DNA from: Macrolepiota albuminosa
Lineage: Eukaryota; Basidiomycota; Agaricomycetes; Agaricales; Agaricaceae
Direction: 5' to 3'
Length of the DNA: 64,000 nt
NCBI GenBank assembly: GCA_027475525.1
Contig: JAMWFC010000049.1
Span: forward strand, 5,006,947 to 5,070,946
Program-made: the position numbers and the translations under genes
Part shown: piece by piece, positions 1 to 11,241 of the stretch
How the letters are laid out: each line of letters begins with the position of its first letter
Numbering within the stretch: position 1 is the stretch's first letter
Notes under the pieces: generated by a model
The model's database searches: none
What the model saw: only the letters and a program-made list of their open reading frames with translations
What the model was told of the DNA's origin: nothing

Positions 1-354
1 TCGGCGCGTCTTGGGACCTTGGAGCGGGGCATGAAGGTGGGAAGCAAATTTCGTGTTACATTAGATATATTACTAAGGCAATAGTAGGATGTGAGGTCGA
101 GAGGTTGGGAGGTACAGAGGTATGAAGTGGTTGGAGGTGCGGTTGGACGGTAGATCGGAATCTGGGCGTTTCTATTTTGGGTGTGACGGACCAACCGGTC
201 GTTTCATTAGGCCCCATCCGCTCCAGTCAAATAACCCCCCTAAAGTGCCATCAAGAAGCACGAAGTGTCCTGCCTTAGGTGCTCGTCATACACTCCGAAG
301 ACAACGTCGACGACTCAGACGAATCATCATCATAATCATTCACCTCTCTTCTCC

Positions 355-1776
355 TCAGCTGCGCAAGGGAGCGTTCCGAAGCTGAAGTGGTACAATCCGT
401 GCGGTCTTTATTAGGGTCTCCATCGGGTACGTAAACCGATACAACGGGTCATCGTACATCACGCCCCCGACATCGACACGACGCTCCGTCAGCACGAATC
501 CATGCTCATGCCGAACATAGACACCGGGAAAGTTGAACTCGTACGCATCGCTCGGGGTCGGTACCGACTCTGGAGGAAGTCTCGTTGTGATGTCGTGGAG
601 GCGGGGAGAGCATATGTGAAGATGGCAGGTTCCCTGTAGTGCAGGGAAACTGATGGGAGTAAGAGACTTCCGCAGACGGTTCAATGCAGAGTCGTGTGCC
701 CATCTCGAGTCGTCGTCCTGGCCGAACATCTTTGATGTACAAATATCCACCCATTTTAAGGTGGGGTGCGATTCTATGGTGGCGCCGTTGTAGACAACAA
801 GATGCTCAAGCTTTGGGCAGACGTCGAGGAGACCTTGCATGTCGCCTGCTTTTCTCCGGAAGCCAGGGTTGATGTTCAAGAACTTGAGATTTTCGTAGCG
901 TTCGCAGAAGGCAGTGATGGGTCCAATCATCGAGTCCCACCTAAGTGACCATTGTTCGACTGAATCGTGTCCCGGGAGGAGCTCGAACGTTAGGCGCTCG
1001 AGCTTGGGCATGATTAGGATGTGGCCGAGTAAGGACCAGGCATCGATGCCGGCGTAAGTAATCTTGAGAGTGAGACTATCGAGCTGGGGGAGGGAATAGA
1101 TCTTCCGCGTTGCGAGGTGCTCTGGAGGATCGTGTACGTGTATCGAAAGAGAGACAAGGCTCTTTCGAGTATGTTTTACAAGATCGTATAGCTCTGTTGG
1201 GGAAACGGACGCGTCGACTCGCAGGTATCTCAAACACGATCTCATCTTTGGTAGAACAGCTTGTGCGGGAAGAGGAAGAGGAGAGGAGAATGTGAACTCT
1301 GCTAAGCGAGGGCACAAGTCGACGATACGTTGCATGTGCCTGGTGAAAGAGGCTCCATAGTCCGGCAAAACGAACATGTCGAGGGAAATCTGTTTAACAA
1401 GAACCCCGAAAACTGAAGGTGATTTCTCGAGAGTTTCTAGTAGAGCAGGAATCTGATTGAGCCGACGAAATACGACTTCCTTGTACAGTAACCTGATTCC
1501 AGGTGCATACCATGTGCGTGACACCAAGACAAGAGCCAATTTCATGTTCCTCGCATGGCACCAGGGGGAGTTTGGTCCAGCAGCGAGGGACGAGTCAAGG
1601 AGAAAACTGGGTGCCACTGCGTGTTGGAATATCATATCTAGGATTTCAAAGGGTAGTCGTTTGAAAGCAGACGGTGCTGGAGCTGGCGGCGGCGGTGGTA
1701 GAGGGGGCTGCGCCGAATAATCAGAAATGAGAGCTCCAGTGCGTAAAGATGCATACTCGTACAGGTTGTTCAACAT
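355..1776 (-). CDS. F-box-like protein, single exon, 473 aa
   Basis: An uninterrupted minus-strand ORF. After a proline-rich N-terminus (about residues 20-36) comes an F-box-like segment (LPFEILDMIFQHAV, about 41-54), then a run of hydrophobic, leucine-spaced stretches typical of the LRR-like C-terminal half of agaricomycete F-box proteins. Such proteins are thought to bring substrates to an SCF ubiquitin ligase through Skp1; the substrate is unknown. No signal peptide or membrane segment is visible. The first Met is used because the F-box sits at the expected distance from it. F-box families are large and fast-evolving in these fungi, so no orthologue is claimed. Confidence 0.75.
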   Translation of the reverse strand: MLNNLYEYASLRTGALISDYSAQPPLPPPPPAPAPSAFKRLPFEILDMIFQHAVAPSFLLDSSLAAGPNSPWCHARNMKLALVLVSRTWYAPGIRLLYKEVVFRRLNQIPALLETLEKSPSVFGVLVKQISLDMFVLPDYGASFTRHMQRIVDLCPRLAEFTFSSPLPLPAQAVLPKMRSCLRYLRVDASVSPTELYDLVKHTRKSLVSLSIHVHDPPEHLATRKIYSLPQLDSLTLKITYAGIDAWSLLGHILIMPKLERLTFELLPGHDSVEQWSLRWDSMIGPITAFCERYENLKFLNINPGFRRKAGDMQGLLDVCPKLEHLVVYNGATIESHPTLKWVDICTSKMFGQDDDSRWAHDSALNRLRKSLTPISFPALQGTCHLHICSPRLHDITTRLPPESVPTPSDAYEFNFPGVYVRHEHGFVLTERRVDVGGVMYDDPLYRFTYPMETLIKTARIVPLQLRNAPLRS

Positions 1777-2005
1777 GCACTACACGAGGCATTGTCCTGA
1801 CTGTCGTTACCTTCATGTAGCGAGATGATCGACTACTCCTCAGCGACCGCGAAAACATTACTGCTGAGAGGACTATGGCAGCTGAAGAGTATTACGCTGT
1901 ATCCAAAGCAAGCCCAGCAAGCTCAGATTAAAATATATCTGCATTGCTATTTCGAGAATAGGACCATTGGGTTGAGAGAATGCTGCCCCTAACCAAGAAC
2001 AATGT

Positions 2006-2349
2006 GTATAACAACAATACGGTCAATACTAATTAAAGAAACAAAGCGTCAAGAGTGAAACCGATGTACATAGCAACTGGTGTACAAGCTACATCACTTC
2101 AAGCAGATGCGGTGGCCGTAACTACGACGGTACTTTCTGGGGAGGGAGTAGTCGTAACGATGGCAGTGCTCTCTGGAGTATAACAACAATACGGTCAATA
2201 CTAATTAAAGAAACAAAGCGTCAAGAGTGAAACCGATGTACATAGCAACTGGTGTACAAGCTACATCACTTCAAGCAGATGCGGTGGCCGTAACTACGAC
2301 GGTACTTTCTGGGGAGGGAGTAGTCGTAATGACGGCAGTGCTCTCTGGA
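2006..2349. repeat. 172-bp tandem duplication (2 copies)
   Basis: Positions 2006-2177 are repeated almost exactly at 2178-2349, starting GTATAACAACAATACGG. I see only a few substitutions near the end of the unit (for example CGTAACGATGG against CGTAATGACGG). The unit is 172 bp, not a multiple of three. It covers the 3' end of the Ser/Thr-rich reading frame on the minus strand, so the distal copy repeats that coding end plus the following sequence. Confidence 0.9.
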
Positions 2350-2783
2350 GAGGAGGGGACAGCGGTGCTCTCTGCAGAGGAGGTGGCCGTGATGACGACA
2401 GTGCTTTCTTGGGTGCTCGACTCGGTCATCACAGAAGACTACTCAGACGCGGTGGGCGTCATGGTGGCAGCTGAGGAAGCGATAGTCGTGATAGGACCAA
2501 TGGCTGGAACTGTACTATTGGTACCGTTGGCGACCGGTATGTTGATAAAACTGGGCCCAGCAACAATTGTGTTTTGATCGGCGATTGTACTACTGTTTGT
2601 CACCTCGGCGAATATAATTCCTGAGGAGTTCGCAGGGATCGGTGCTATTCCGTTATTGTCAATCAGAACGAATGTTTGTTTAAGTCCTTGGTGGTAGACA
2701 GCGTACTTATGTTGTCCGTATTCGCGATGAGGATCCTGTCGACTTCGTTTTATTGTTCTCTGCCCTTTACTATATGAATCCAC
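2271..2783 (-). pseudogene. Ser/Thr-rich ORF with in-frame amber codon
   Basis: The minus-strand frame opens at 2783 and runs 114 codons to a TAG at 2439-2441. The same frame then stays open for about 55 more codons, to a TGA at 2271-2273. The distal part is a low-complexity series of Ser/Thr/Val units such as ESTAVITTTPSPESTVVV, the kind of tail found in fungal cell-surface or secreted glycoproteins. The sharp match in composition across the TAG suggests one longer ancestral frame. No signal peptide is present at this Met, so a 5' exon may be missing from the model. Function not recognised. Confidence 0.45.
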
Positions 2784-2980
2784 CTGCTTGTATGGGCCGT
2801 TGCAAGCACGGCGTAACCGAGATCTAACTAATCATAAATGGGAGATATAGTCCGATCTTACTGAACAATTTGTGTAACACGACATTTCTTGTGTATTTGT
2901 AATATATACTAATTTGTAGAGGGGGATTGAAAACTAAATCTAGTGAGGAAAGGAATGACAAGTACTGGAGGAACATGCCT

Positions 2981-3464
2981 TTATATATGTTTCCTTGAAC
3001 CTTGTCTGAATTTTGAACAATTGAAACGTGGCCGCACTACAAGGAAGTAAATGTTGATTATTTGAAGTATAATTCGTAATATAAAACATACACGATCTTT
3101 TCCCATTGAGGTAAAGTCAGGTTTTTCTGGATCGGGACAAACAATGTGGTCGACAACGATTAATTCTGATTTCCATTTAAATGCTTTACCGGAGTTTGAG
3201 TATGACCACACTTTATCGTACTTTTGCTTCTTATGGGTATGGAATGTAGCGGTGAGAGTGCCAAATTTGTCAAAAGCGTTAATTGTGAGGTGACGACTGT
3301 AGTCACGGTGAGTATAACTTCTACAGCTCAAGGTGAGCAAGCATGGACGAACAAAAGAGAAAAACCTACAAGAATACAAGATTGTGGGGCTTGAGGACTT
3401 CGAGAATATCTGAGTACCTCCGAATGACCTGCAAAAGACCCTTCTTCGCTTTAGCACGCATTTT
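2981..3464 (-). CDS. Hypothetical protein, possibly spliced
   Basis: A 158-codon minus-strand ORF (2981-3457). A more natural start is the Met at about 3464 in a neighbouring frame (MRAKAKKGLLQVIRRYSDIL). That frame reaches TTCTTGTAG and could join the downstream part by a short intron, but I could not fix the junction. The middle part (INAFDKFGTLTATFHTHKKQ) is well-composed protein sequence. The C-terminal 40 residues are hydrophobic and may be intron read-through. No family recognised. Confidence 0.3.
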
Positions 3465-3694
3465 TATACTGGAAAAGCCATATTCGGATGTGTGAGGATG
3501 CCAAAGGTAGATTTGTAAATCTATTATGAGGTCGTGAATATACGATAAGATGAATATAGACGAGGATGAGAAAATTGACGCAGCTAATATGTTTGAAGAC
3601 ATTTATAAGGAGAATAAGGATACAAGGAAAGGGTCCTTGGAAGTGGGCAAAAGCGACATCGCCGCCTCGAATTCCCCTCATCGTGCTAAATTCT

Positions 3695-4333
3695 CTAGCC
3701 CTTGAACGCAATATGCCAATCCCTGCAACCTGCGCAATCTTTTTTCGTTACGCGTCTCTTGTCTACTTCCTCTCCTTCTGAGTTCACGTCGGCAATATAA
3801 GAGAAATCGGTATCGAGGAAAGCTTTGACAAAGCGAAGACTAATAGGCGTGGGAGCAAAGCGCGCGACGAAAAATGGAGCGTCAGGGCTGATTAATTCTG
3901 CGTAGCCTTTGGAAGCCATAATGAGAGAGAACTCGATAAGAAGAGTCATGGTAGGCTTCAGGACCCGGAAGACACGCCGTTTCAACATCTTAATGCGTAA
4001 ATCGGCTGCCCCACGATTCTCCCGCGCACAAGGAATCATACTAAGCCACAGAGAACATCTTGATAATTCGTCCTCCTCCGAAAGCTCATTTGAGGATAAG
4101 GCGGCTACAGCGGCGGTAACAAACAGGTTAGACCTCGGTATCTCGATACCGGACTTTATCATTTCCTGACAAAGTGCCCAAGCCTCTTCATACTGGTAGT
4201 CGCTTATCAGATCTGTGAGAGTCTGAAATGTTGAAGAACGAGGCTCGCGTATGTCTACGGCCACTTCGGCATAGTCACTTTTGGAAGTGGTTAAATCTTC
4301 AAAGATCGACGTAGATGTGGTGGTAATTTGGCT
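3695..4333 (-). CDS. Hypothetical protein, 3' exon (weakly PPR-like)
   Basis: The minus-strand frame is open from about 4333 to the stop at 3695. An internal start (GTG) gives 189 codons, but the frame continues about 23 codons upstream, so a 5' exon is likely. The segment DYQYEEAWALCQEMIKSGI resembles a helical hairpin of pentatricopeptide-like organellar proteins. The C-terminal region contains a short CAGC pair. This is an exon of an uncharacterised gene; the PPR resemblance is weak and based on one repeat-like stretch. Confidence 0.4.
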   Translation of the reverse strand, partial: SQITTTSTSIFEDLTTSKSDYAEVAVDIREPRSSTFQTLTDLISDYQYEEAWALCQEMIKSGIEIPRSNLFVTAAVAALSSNELSEEDELSRCSLWLSMIPCARENRGAADLRIKMLKRRVFRVLKPTMTLLIEFSLIMASKGYAELISPDAPFFVARFAPTPISLRFVKAFLDTDFSYIADVNSEGEEVDKRRVTKKDCAGCRDWHIAFKG

Positions 4334-6043
4334 TCAATGAAGCTCATCGTGGAAAGCATTTCGGGAGGGCATGACGGGAGATCTCAGCATAATCTTCTGT
4401 GTCCTCGAAAACCAAGGAGCCAGTTGCGCTGTTCGATTTAGTCGTGTTGCTCACAAAGTTGACGGATTCCGAGGTAGGTCAATGAGTTATATGGAGGGCG
4501 AGGGTAGCTGCGGACTGTCTAGGGAAGGATTGAGATGTTGCGAGATGGCCGTTTGTAGCTCCACTCAGGGTGATCGATGATCTCTTTGAAATTGTGACAA
4601 ATGACTCAGCAGTTGTAACCCATGACAACTATTTTTGAACACCATCGTGTTCGCCCAACTCAGCGACCTTCTATTACGGAGTTGGACCTGAGACAGATCA
4701 CCGGCGGAAGTGGCGACAACGGGGAGCCTGTACGAGTTATGACGGTATTAGGACAGCAACAGGTGTCACTTTTCGTGGGAATTTGCGATGTGATTGATAT
4801 CTGTGGATTCAGGGTATCTTGAAAACGGTGACGTCGCAAATGGAATGTAGATGTCTTGATATAATGACAGGCTCTTCACCTGCCCAGGGCCACTCTCTAC
4901 GCCACTAAATGAATGACATCCAGATGAGCGCCAGTGAGTGAAAACTGTCGGTGATAAGAATTCTGATCGTACATAAGTAACATGTTATTAAAAATGTTGA
5001 ATGAGATGTGGTTCTAGGTCATCCACTCTTCACCCAACAAGCGGTTTTTTTTTTTGCCCCCGTCGGCTGGGCGATCCAGACCTAGATGTTCTTTGCAAGT
5101 ACAAAGAAAATATTTAAATCATCGGAAGAGATTGTGCGCCGAGCAATGAAGGATGGGGGGAACAGAAAAGACGAGATTCATTAGTAGAAAGCTATGTATC
5201 CACCACATCTAGGATCAAGCCGACCGGAATCACGTTTTGAACAATGAGACTGCCTCGTGCCACCGGCACATGCCATACTCCGGCGGCTGCCAGATACAGG
5301 TCCGTAACCGATGAGCCTGTCGCACACTCAAAGAAATATCAAGCTCCTAATTGTGATTGGTTTAGCCACCAGTCTACATGAAGAGAGCTTCTCTACACAA
5401 TGTGCAATGGGGAAAATCTGCCAAAAGTAGGAAACATATGTTCAAGAAGGTTCCACCATATCTTGAAGGTATCACCTGAATCTGATGACTGCTACCCTTT
5501 CACAATGAACAAATGGAGTGTCGAAGAGTGGCGCGAAGGTCCCGAGTCATCAAGGCTATCGTGTTGCCAATTCGGCGAGGATGATAGGCTGGAACCCATA
5601 CCGACAGTAGAAGGAGGCACGCACTGGGGTGCACGAGATTCGATATCTAGTATTGTGTTTGTCTTTGGCCCCCTTGCGACTGCACGCAATTCGTGCTCCA
5701 AGTGTTCACTGTTCCTGAAGTGGCCACTCTCGGACTCGCACGTTCATTTGATATCTAGAATCTTCGGCGCGTCGGCTACACAAACAGACTACCCTATGTA
5801 GTCGATGCGATCTCAATTTTACCGGTAAAATTACCGGTGAATGGGGACTTATAACACCGCCGTTTTGAGTGAAAACCGTGAACTGTTTATAATTTTATTT
5901 TGTGGTGGCGGGACTGAAACGTTACCCTGCTGACTGTTAGACTGTTAAATAACCCGCAGTCGCTGCAATCCACGCTCAAACCCCCTCCCCAACTTGACAT
6001 ACACTCTCCTCTCTCGTTCTTGCTCACTCGGACGCTTGCCAAT
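4334..6043. other. No gene resolved
   Basis: Short scattered ORFs only, none with convincing protein composition. The 5' exons of the minus-strand gene ending at 3695 may lie at the left edge, and the promoter of the three-exon gene at 6044 lies at the right edge. A poly-T tract sits near 5047-5057. Two close TTACCGGT copies occur at about 5821-5841. Confidence 0.5.
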
Positions 6044-6738
6044 ATGCCTATCCATCTGCCTGATGCACATAAGTATCATCCAGCGGTACGTTGTCAGCCT
6101 CTGTAAGTGCCGTTTTCAGTAATAAATTTTGTGCCTTCTCCAGCTCGAAGAACAAGTCAATGTAGTGGTTAAGCACAACGATTGCCAAAAAGGTTTCCAT
6201 TATCTCGACATTACTAGTGGGATCAATGGAGGGATCGATTCCGTGAGTTTTGGGGTGTCTATATCTTATCTACACAGACCAATAGTTTTTACAGAGTTAC
6301 TGGAAAGATGGCTATAAAATTCGAGATCGGTCTGGGAAGGAAGTCCTCTGTTGTTGCCCAGGCATGCTCTATCCTCGAACTCTGACCGCTATAGAGGTCT
6401 GGTCGCACCTTGCTAAGCGTCTGGCCGGGTACGTTTTCCTCACACCAACCAACTGGTGCCCTGAGCCCGACGCGGAGAAGGACGACAAACGCATAGTCCG
6501 CGGATCTCCGGCATATAAAACTGAGTATAGCGACAAAGGAGTAAAACTCGAAGATCAGGAAATTCAGGAGGAGCACTGTGCGATGTGCGCTGATCGACGC
6601 AAGTACTGGGCGGTCTCCCCACCGGTATTCTTGTCTAGGAATTCGCGAAGATGGCATATCCATCTCGATTGCTTACAGAATTTCCTACCACGACGACAAT
6701 TTGGGCTCAGGCGGCTTGAAACTGCCGACTTTGTCTGA
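6044..6738 (+). CDS. Three-exon orphan gene, 194 aa
   Basis: Exons 6044-6085, 6144-6242 and 6295-6738. Introns are 58 nt (GTACGT...CAG) and 52 nt (GTGAGT...CAG), and both fall between codons. The first exon starts MPIHLPDAHKYHPA. The third has a CCC cluster near its start (VLCCCPGML) and a CxxC pair (HCAMCADRRKYW) toward the end, so metal binding is possible but unproven. The frame is continuous across both junctions, which is the main reason to believe it. No family recognised; the last 30 codons could contain another intron. Confidence 0.55.
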
Positions 6739-6953
6739 TTTTACTTACGATTCACGGGTGGAATAAAACGACGCTGTGTATGTGTATTGTACAGTATACC
6801 ATGATGTAATATAGTATTGTATAAACAATATCGTCGTTGTCCCAAGGTGACATCTGCAAATAATGACTTTATTATTTTGACCACCTCCGGAGTCTGCTGT
6901 TGGCGATGCAGTGCAAAGTCTTTCGGGAAGAAAATGGTATACAGCACTCATTT

Positions 6954-7259
6954 TTAATTCTGCACTGGCTGTCGACCCAACAAATCAGCTTTGAAGGTGC
7001 TGAGAAATAGAGATACACACTTGCAACGCTGGTCCTTATTCCCTTCACGATAGTCCGTTCTACACGCTACTTTGCGTCGATGACACGACATACAAGCAGT
7101 TCCTCTTGATCGTCGAGTCTCGGAAAAATCCTTGGGTAGGACTGGTCCTTTGCGTTCGGTGCCCAGGAATAAAGGGGGCGGAGGGCCAAGTGACGATGCA
7201 GTGATCGAATTCAGCGAGTGAGACTCACAAGGGTTACAGAAGTTCCTTGTCAGCCCCAC
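6954..7259 (-). pseudogene. Zn2Cys6-like zinc-cluster fragment
   Basis: A 101-codon minus-strand ORF contains ACMSCHRRKVAC, which fits the CX2CX6C first half of a fungal Zn2Cys6 DNA-binding domain. It is followed after about 15 residues by a CxC (RCKCV) where CX2C is expected. The frame ends soon after, with no clear intron to restore the second half and no regulatory domain nearby. It is either a first exon with an unresolved splice or a remnant of a transcription-factor gene. Confidence 0.35.
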
Positions 7260-8250
7260 GAAGGGTGGTAGAAGCTCGTTTGATGGTTCATCAGTGATAC
7301 GTATGTCGCATCCGAGACATCAACTGAGAGAATTAAAACAAATAGTATTAATTCTAAGTACCACATAAAGCTGAAAACGGTAAGCTGATATGTGCAGGTC
7401 GAAAACTGTAGACCTGACGTACCTCAGAAGAAAAAGACACCCACCCGCCCACTACTCGAGACAGCCCAACGACGTCGACAGCCAGCTTGAATGGCAACCG
7501 CCGAAAACGAGGTCTTGATAAGATAAGATCTCGGGCGAGAGGCCGAGATCGATCCCATCACGATTGATAGGGATCCGATCATGATCGAAGCATGTCGTCA
7601 CTTCCCCTCCTGCAAGTACCCTTCTAACCGGCTATCCCACCACGCACGACAAAAGATAAGATGCGCTGCACAGCACGAACACAAAACGGTCTCCAAGCTT
7701 CAAAAACGAAACAAAAGAGGACAAAGGATGAGATCGAAGGAAGGAAAAGGGATTAGGCAGCGAGATCGGAGGAAGAAGACTTAGCCATCACGACCGGTGT
7801 CGGAAAACACATCCCCGGTACCCAGCCCCAGTAGCACGACGCACCGAATAACCGTTCACGGGAACATAACGTGAATAACCCAACAAAACACGTGGAATAC
7901 GAGCGGTCCGTGCATAGCAGAGAGGATTATAAAAAGGGTGGGATTTCGGGGAGGCCTGGCAAGCAATCAACTTGCCATGGCTCGGAGTCCCCAGGGAGCA
8001 AACATCTTAGGCCTACAAGCGATTAAATTGACTTCGGGTCACATTTTAATAATAATTACTTGAATCCATTTTGAGTGTGAATTAATTTTGCATTCTTAAT
8101 AAATCGACTACAAAATTATAATATACTTTTACATGTACCATTAGCCCCACGTACTTCGTGAAATAAAGTTGAAATATCACAAAAGTCTAGTCTTATTCTG
8201 CTAAGGCTACTTTTACATAAAGTAAACTTACATTTCGCATCATCTGGAGT
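7260..8250. other. Gene-free spacer, AT-rich at right
   Basis: No ORF with credible composition on either strand. The right part (8040-8170) is strongly AT-rich and leads into the transposon block. Confidence 0.5.
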
Positions 8251-8666
8251 GTGAGGGGGCTTTTGTTGCACAACCAAACACTTTGTTGGATCTCTATTTG
8301 GAGTCCAAACCACCCAAAAGAAACATTAGTTTCGCACTGCCAGGTTCTTGGCCCAGCATGCCTAAGATTACTACACCAAGGGCAAAAATCATTATTTCTC
8401 CCAGGAGAAGAAAAACTCATGCATCCTCCAAGGGCACAGTTGCTAGTCTCCTGGATCCAGATGCTGTACTTCATAAACAAAAACTTTGGACTGAGAAGTA
8501 CACACCTGCCCTGAGTCAACTAGATTGGCCAGCATCATGGAGCAACCCACCCTCTACAAAATGCCACTGCCTGAAAGTATAGATGCACCTAAGTTTAGGA
8601 ATAGTGAGCCTGCAGAGGTTCACAGGTTTCTGCAGAGAATGCAGTCTCTATTTAACCATGCAGGCA
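8251..8666 (+). pseudogene. Gypsy-A gag-region fragment, 5' piece
   Basis: Broken plus-strand frames with gag-like sequence, ending in a stretch starting MEQPTLYKMPLPESI that runs to FLQRMQSLFNHAG, of the type found at the start of agaricomycete gypsy gag proteins. The frame is cut at 8666 by copia-1 and picks up again at 14419, with a coiled-coil-like stretch (MAHLQDSMVTIGKQVGSIQS). The target-site duplication shows that the two pieces were once contiguous. Confidence 0.55.
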
Positions 8667-8967
8667 TGACAAAAGTGCACACCTGCACTTATGCATTAGT
8701 TCCTCAGTCGTCATCTTATCGTGGACTCACAGACGCTAACAGCTGCAAAGAATGGTAGTTTTTCAATTCATGTTAGCCCACATGGAGTTCAACTTCTTCC
8801 GTTGAACTCCAGGTGAGCACAATAGTGACATTCTGTCCATATGATACACAATTAAAACTTCTTCCGTTGAACTCCAGTTCCCCACATGAACTAAGTTGAG
8901 ATTTCATCATCGCTTGCCTGCGCTGACCATGACCTTCCTCATGCACATCCGAGACATCTCTTTGTCA
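8667..8967 (+). repeat. copia-1 5' LTR
   Basis: 301 bp, TGACAAA...TTTGTCA. It differs from the 3' LTR at about 27 positions by eye, all transitions. It contains two copies of a CTTCTTCCGTTGAACTCCAG segment. Confidence 0.93.
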
Positions 8968-8979
8968 GGTTATGGGCCC
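8968..8979 (+). promoter_or_regulatory. copia-1 primer binding site (half initiator tRNA-Met)
   Basis: GGTTATGGGCCC directly after the LTR matches the primer site of Drosophila copia, which uses a fragment of initiator tRNA-Met cut in the anticodon loop. The gag ATG at 8972 lies inside this site. Confidence 0.75.
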
Positions 8980-11241
8980 CACAAGTGGTCTACTCAACGC
9001 TGCATTGTCCAGTTCTGGAGATGCATTCAAATTTCCTAAGCTTAATGGCAAAAACTACGCACTGTGGGCTGAACATATGAAAGCCACATTACAAGCTTGT
9101 TTTCTCTGGCTTATTGTCACCGGAGATGAGCAACAGCCCTCAAAACCAAGTAGTGTAAAGCCTGAGGGACCAGCTGAGTCTGCCTGAAAAGCAAAAAAGA
9201 AGGAATACCTTGAGTGGATGTTGCAGGATCAGGCAGCACAAGGTCTGATGAAATCTGCAGCCAAGAGCTCTCAGTGGCCCCACGTGTCAGAAAAGAAAAC
9301 AGCAAAGGAAATGTGGGATGGATGGAGGGCGCTGCACGTCATGAACCAGCAAAAAATCAACATCCATTACTACTTCGAGAAGCTTTATGCTCAGAAGTAT
9401 GCTGATGGGACTAGCATGGCCGACCACATCGCCGCAATGCTTGACATCAAGAATAAGATCACAGATGCTGGCAAAGAACTCCCAGACATCTACGTTGCCT
9501 GCGCACTTGTTCTTTTGCTGCCATGCACATTGTCATGGAATCTCATCAAGATCCAACTCTTTGGAATGGAAAAGCTCTCATCTGAGGACGTGTTGACTCA
9601 ACTCCAGGCCGAATATAACTGCCGATTCCATGAGAAAGAGAGCAAAACTGCTCTGCTTGCCTCAAAGAAGTCTGATGGTAAGAAGAAGGGCCAAAAGCCA
9701 ACAGCCAACAACAAATGCCACTATTGCCAGGGACTTGGCCATTGGATCAACAAGTGTCCAAAGCGGATTGAGGACGAGAAAAAGAAGAAAGCCGGTGAGG
9801 GTTCAGGAGCCACCAACCTCGCTGTCACTGATCTCCAAGAGCTTTGTCGTGAACCTGGGCAGATATACATGGCTGGAAAATTCGATCACACTGGTGACGT
9901 GCTCCTTGACTCTGGTGCAACATCACATATATTTTTTGATCCATCATTCTTTGTGACCTATACGCCAGTCACTGCCAATTCAGACGACAACTGGATTTCA
10001 GTGGAAGACACCTGCAACATACCTGTAGTGGGGCATGGAACCGTAAAATTTCAAATACAGTCACCAAATGGTCCCAAGACAGTCACATTAGTTGATGTCC
10101 TCCATATTTCTAAAATTGCCACCAACCTTGTTAGTTTTGGAACCTTACAGCATCAGGGCGCGACTTACAGGAGCTACACGGAGGGATCTGAAATTGGACT
10201 GGTCATGTTGAAAAATGGGACAGAGTTATTCCATGCATTGCTATTGGGTAGCACTGGTACTTTGTATCATATCACCTGTGTTTCAATCTGAGTCTGCTTA
10301 TGTTGCAAGTGGGAGTCTTCAACTATGGCATCACCACCTTGCCCACTTGAACCACGATGCAATCAGGGACATGCGACAGAAGAAAATAGTAATGGGCCTT
10401 ACCATCACATCTCCCACTACCTATGACCATGTTTGTGAGGGCTGTGCCTTGGCAAGTCACATTGTACACCCTTTCCCCATGCAAGCACCACCACCTATGA
10501 AAAAATGGGCCTCGTCGTAGTCGATCTCATGGGTCCAATGTCTGTTGAGACATGGACAGGAATGCATTATGCTCTGGTCATTGTCAAAGTGAGCTCTCGG
10601 TTCAAGGTTGGTCAACCATTGAGACTGAAGAGTGAAGCTGGTGCTGTGCTATGGGAGATTATTGCAATGTTGGAGAGGCAGTCAGGTTTGAAGCTAAAAC
10701 GGATATGCTCAGACGTGGGAACAGAATTTCTGAAGGAAACCCTTACCAAATTTTGTCGCCATAATGGAGTGATTTACAAAACAACTGTGCCCTACACCCC
10801 AGAGCAAAATGGAATAGCTGAGAGAGCCATTGCCATGCTCTTCGAAATGGTCCATTGTATGCTACACTCCACCAAAATGGATCTGCATTACTGGGACAAG
10901 GCTCTCATGTACACAATTCATATTCAAAACTGCTCACCAACGATTGCTCTTAATGGCATTGTGCCCCAGGAAGCCTGGACTGGTCGTAAGCCCCAATATT
11001 TCCCACTTCCAAATTTTCGGATCAATTGCATATGCCAACATTCTGAAGAAGGTTTGTGGAGGGAAGCTAGAAGTCACATCAGTCAAATGCCGCATGATCG
11101 GCTGGTGGACTGATGAAATGAAAGGCTATAGACTTGAGGACATTGAGACCGGGAAGCTCATCACTGCCAGAGACATGTGTTTTGTGGAGGATGACAGTCC
11201 TGGAGACCTCACAGAGTTTGAGACCCATGGGAACATGCCGT
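8972..11241 (+). pseudogene. copia-1 gag-protease-integrase
   Basis: Gag starts MGPTSG in the primer site. The same frame passes a TGA at 9185-9187 and continues to 10291. It contains a zinc knuckle (CHYCQGLGHWINKC, CX2CX4HX4C) and the aspartic protease motif LLDSGATSH. Frame changes near 10.3 and 10.5 kb lead to the HHCC zinc-binding part (H...H and CEGC) and the integrase core, with LMGP, CSDVGTEF and PEQNGIAER supplying the D, D and E positions. A further frame change near 11.03 kb precedes the solo LTR. Not translatable as one protein. Confidence 0.9.
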
